Of a stretch of 17,278 bases of DNA, positions 15,693 through 17,278 are shown in pieces. The position numbers and the translations under genes were made by a program. How positions within the stretch are numbered: position 1 is the first letter of the stretch; the number at the start of each line of letters is the position of its first letter. Below the pieces are notes generated by a model, which searched no databases, was not told the origin of the DNA, and saw only the letters and a program-made list of their open reading frames with translations. Source of the stretch: Pseudomonadota bacterium (GTDB lineage: Bacteria > Pseudomonadota > Gammaproteobacteria > Acidiferrobacterales > UBA6901); NCBI GenBank assembly GCA_021785795.1, contig JAJYEK010000046.1, positions 6,966 through 24,243 on the forward strand, written 5' to 3'.

Positions 15693-15718
15693 CCTCCACC
15701 AAACCCCGGGGCGGTTCA
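15693..15718 (-). repeat. IS3-family terminal repeat, OrfA side
   Basis: On the minus strand begins TGAACCGCCCCGGGG and ends TTTGGTGGAGG. Partner of 14442-14467. Confidence 0.7.
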
Positions 15719-15859
15719 CGTCGCGAAGGTGCGAAACGGCGTACAGTGCCGACCTTTCCCCTTGGCTTTCGCGCCCAATTCGTTTTTGATGTGGTGCCTT
15801 GTGCCTGCGCGACACGACAAGAATAGAGAACAACAAGGCCCACCGCAGCTGGCTGCCTA
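15719..15859. other. Spacer between IS3 and IS1634 remnants
   Basis: About 140 bp. It should hold the missing 5' end of the IS1634-type element, but no N-terminal homology or inverted repeat was seen. Confidence 0.35.
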
Positions 15860-16566
15860 GTGCGCGTGGAGCAGCACGTCATTCGGCAGACAGCCGCGCG
15901 CTTGGGAGACCTCGATAGCACGGGGCACATGCGCGCGCGGGCGCTTGCCCATTCGCTCATCGGCGATCCCGAACAGACCGGCCTTTTTTTTGAGGCCGCG
16001 GACGATCACCGTGTCGCGGTGCCTCTCAAAGGCATGCGCGTGGGCCGGGCGGGTAATTTGACAGCGTCTATCTGGTGTTCGCACTGTGGCGCGCCTGTCA
16101 AATCGATCCGTTCACAGCCGAGCACCTCCTCCGTGGCAAAGAAGAAGAACAGTGGGAAAAGATGGCATCCGTCCTAGTCGTGGCCCGATTGTGTGAGCCC
16201 TCGAGCGAGGCGCCCATCGCGGAAGACTGGTATCGGCGCACCGCCCTACCCGATCTGCTGCAGTTGCACGAATCACTCATCAACAACGACCGGCTCTACC
16301 GCGCGCGCGATCCCGGCCTGACTGTAAGCAGACCTATATCGCGCTCGTTGCGGTCTTCGACGGCCCCTTTGGAGCTATGAGATCTTTCCTCGCAATACTC
16401 ACGACTCCACACGGCGCAACACATCGTGAAGGCAATGGAAAGGCGCTTCGGGGTCGTGGGGAAAGTGTGGTGCTTGGACCGCGGGATGGCCGACCGCGAG
16501 AACCTCGCCTGGCTCAATGAAACGCGGCGGCCATATATCCTCGGCACGCCCAAATCCGAGCTAAAC
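15860..16566 (+). pseudogene. IS1634-family transposase, deleted and frameshifted
   Basis: Pieces of one protein appear in order in different frames: TAARLGDLDSTGHMRARALA and SLIGDPEQTGLFF near 15890-15990; VYLVFALWRACQ, KMASVLVVARLCEPSSEAPI and AEDWYRRTALPDLLQL near 16065-16320; CKQTYIALVAVFDGPFG in a third frame near 16320-16375; and RRFGVVGKVWCLDRGMADRE with LGTPKSEL near 16440-16560. This matches the IS1634 (IS4-like DDE) transposase. Some 65-70 residues, including the usual LLYDVTSTYFEG catalytic segment, are missing between the second and third pieces. The C-terminus is also absent; recognisable homology stops where the Fic remnant begins. No terminal repeats were found. Confidence 0.8.
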
Positions 16567-16599
16567 AATTTTTCGCAAAGACCCACTTTCGGAGACACG

Positions 16600-17140
16600 A
16601 GCGCAGCCCAAAGATAACGGCCGCATCAACCATTTAGCAACCTGCCAGCTGCTCGAAGCGTGCGCAAGTGCGGAAGTCGAAAACATCCTCCTGACCGCCC
16701 ACAAGTTGTTCCGGAAGCTGCCAGCAAGCACGCGCGCCGCTCCCGCCACCCAGGGCCGGCGCGCCCTCCTCGAAGGCGTCCCGGCACTGAAGATTCTCCG
16801 GTTGACCACCCGAACGGCGGAGTTGTTCGGCACGAAGATCAAATCCCGGAAGATGAGCGCGCGCAAGGTGCCGGGAACCATTCGCCAATGACGCAACCGT
16901 GGCGGTGATGTACGCGCCACCCGACGCTGAAGTCCTGCTCCGTAACTTGCTCGCCGACCGAGAGCGGTTCGTGCCCGGCCGAAGAAACTATCGATCCCCT
17001 CGTGCCGATGACTGAGGCGCACTACCAATTCGAAATTATTTCTCCATTCAGCGAAGATAGCGGGCAATCTGGGCGAATTCTAAACAGACTGTTCTTTGTC
17101 GAGCAGACTCTCTTGCTGCTACCGTACCACATTGCGACAC
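16600..17140 (+). pseudogene. Fic-domain protein, inactive remnant
   Basis: Three frames together read a Fic protein of the COG3177 type, whose active members transfer AMP or related groups to target proteins. Frame one (to a stop at 16889) gives LLEACASAEVENILLTAHKL and LTTRTAELFGTKIKSRKM followed by KVPGT; SAEVEN (16667-16684) fits the class II inhibitory-helix motif [S/T]xxxE[G/N]. Frame two gives NDATVAVMYAPPDAEVLLRN and RERFVPG (from 16887). Frame three gives ETIDPLVPMTEAHYQFEIIS, then PFSEDSGQSGRILNRLFFVE (from about 16980). The catalytic motif HPFx[D/E]GNGRxxR is SPFSEDSGQSGR here (17041-17076), so the catalytic His and the GNGR are lost. Homology fades after about 17140 and the protein's C-terminal part is not recognisable. 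Confidence 0.75.
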
Positions 17141-17278
17141 GAGTTCCGTTTGTGCGATGCGCTATCGAGTGTATGTCGCATCGCAGAGCGATAGGCATGT
17201 CTTATGGAGACGATAAGGACAAAGTCTTGGACCGTACCCGAGCGTCAATATATATAAATCGGGACAACAGATTCGATC
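17141..17278. other. Window end, AT-richer DNA without recognised gene
   Basis: A frame stays open from the Fic remnant to the window end, but the translation (beginning RVPFVRCAIECMSHRRAIG) does not resemble the C-terminal part of Fic proteins. Confidence 0.35.

Larger units (their letters stand above)
14442..15718 (-). mobile_element. Decayed IS3-family insertion sequence, ~1.28 kb
   Basis: Both ends remain. The left end reads TGGACCGCCC then TTCGTGGAGG inward, and the right end (minus strand from 15718) reads TGAACCGCCC then TTGGTGGAGG. They match at 9 of 10 outer and 9 of 10 inner positions with one base length difference. Inside are the remains of OrfA and OrfB on the minus strand in the usual order. 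Length fits the family. Both frames are broken, two DDE residues are lost and no target duplication is evident, so the element is dead and old. Confidence 0.85.

Noticed and set aside
1..17278. CRISPR arrays, tRNA or rRNA genes
   Set aside because: No regularly spaced short repeats, no tRNA cloverleaf with a conserved T-loop, and no rRNA-like stretch was recognised by eye. A covariance-model search would be needed to exclude small RNAs.

Overview
The window looks like chromosomal DNA from a GC-rich bacterium, most likely a gammaproteobacterium. This is an inference from the gene set and the style of the proteins: a COG2509 flavoprotein, GlcF, PhzF, DUF523, cyanase, a NiCoT permease, a CynR-like regulator, and IS3 and IS1634 debris. 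No rRNA or other phylogenetic marker is present, so the assignment is tentative. No tRNA, rRNA or CRISPR array was recognised.

Layout. (1) Bases 2-910: the 3' part of a lactonase-type beta-propeller gene, ending in a strong hairpin. (2) 1458-3071 (+): a COG2509 FAD-dependent dehydrogenase. (3) 3296-3934 (-): a phospholipid N-methyltransferase-like protein. (4) 4183-4600: a 418-bp internally deleted insertion element with 17-bp terminal inverted repeats and a frameshifted transposase tail. Its right end supplies the stop codon of the next gene. (5) 4598-7796 (-): glcF (glycolate oxidase iron-sulfur subunit, without glcD or glcE here), a DUF523 protein and a PhzF-family protein. (6) 8043-8864 (-): a class I methyltransferase. 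(7) 9014-14157: a cyanate-type locus. cynS (cyanase) and an upstream NiCoT nickel/cobalt permease lie on the minus strand. A CynR-like LysR regulator diverges from them, and a formate/nitrite-transporter (FNT) family channel gene follows the regulator at a distance. The FNT gene ends in an excellent terminator. (8) 14442-17278: a graveyard of dead genes: a complete but decayed IS3-family element, a deleted IS1634-family transposase, and a Fic-domain gene that has lost its catalytic motif.

How the genes may work together. CynR-like regulators normally sit divergent to cyanase operons, and that is the arrangement here. The first gene of the divergent unit is a nickel/cobalt permease, and the nearby anion channel is an FNT protein in place of the usual cyanate permeases (CynX or an ABC system). 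The most interesting hypothesis is a cyanate-use locus in which a divergent FNT channel handles cyanate (or its product) and metal uptake is tied to the same nitrogen response. The regulator also has an unusual tail with five cysteines. All of this is inference from gene order and motifs.

Stretches over 300 bp without an intact gene are described as features: 911-1457, 3935-4597, 5990-6326, 10677-11292, 12364-13233, and the decayed region after 14203.
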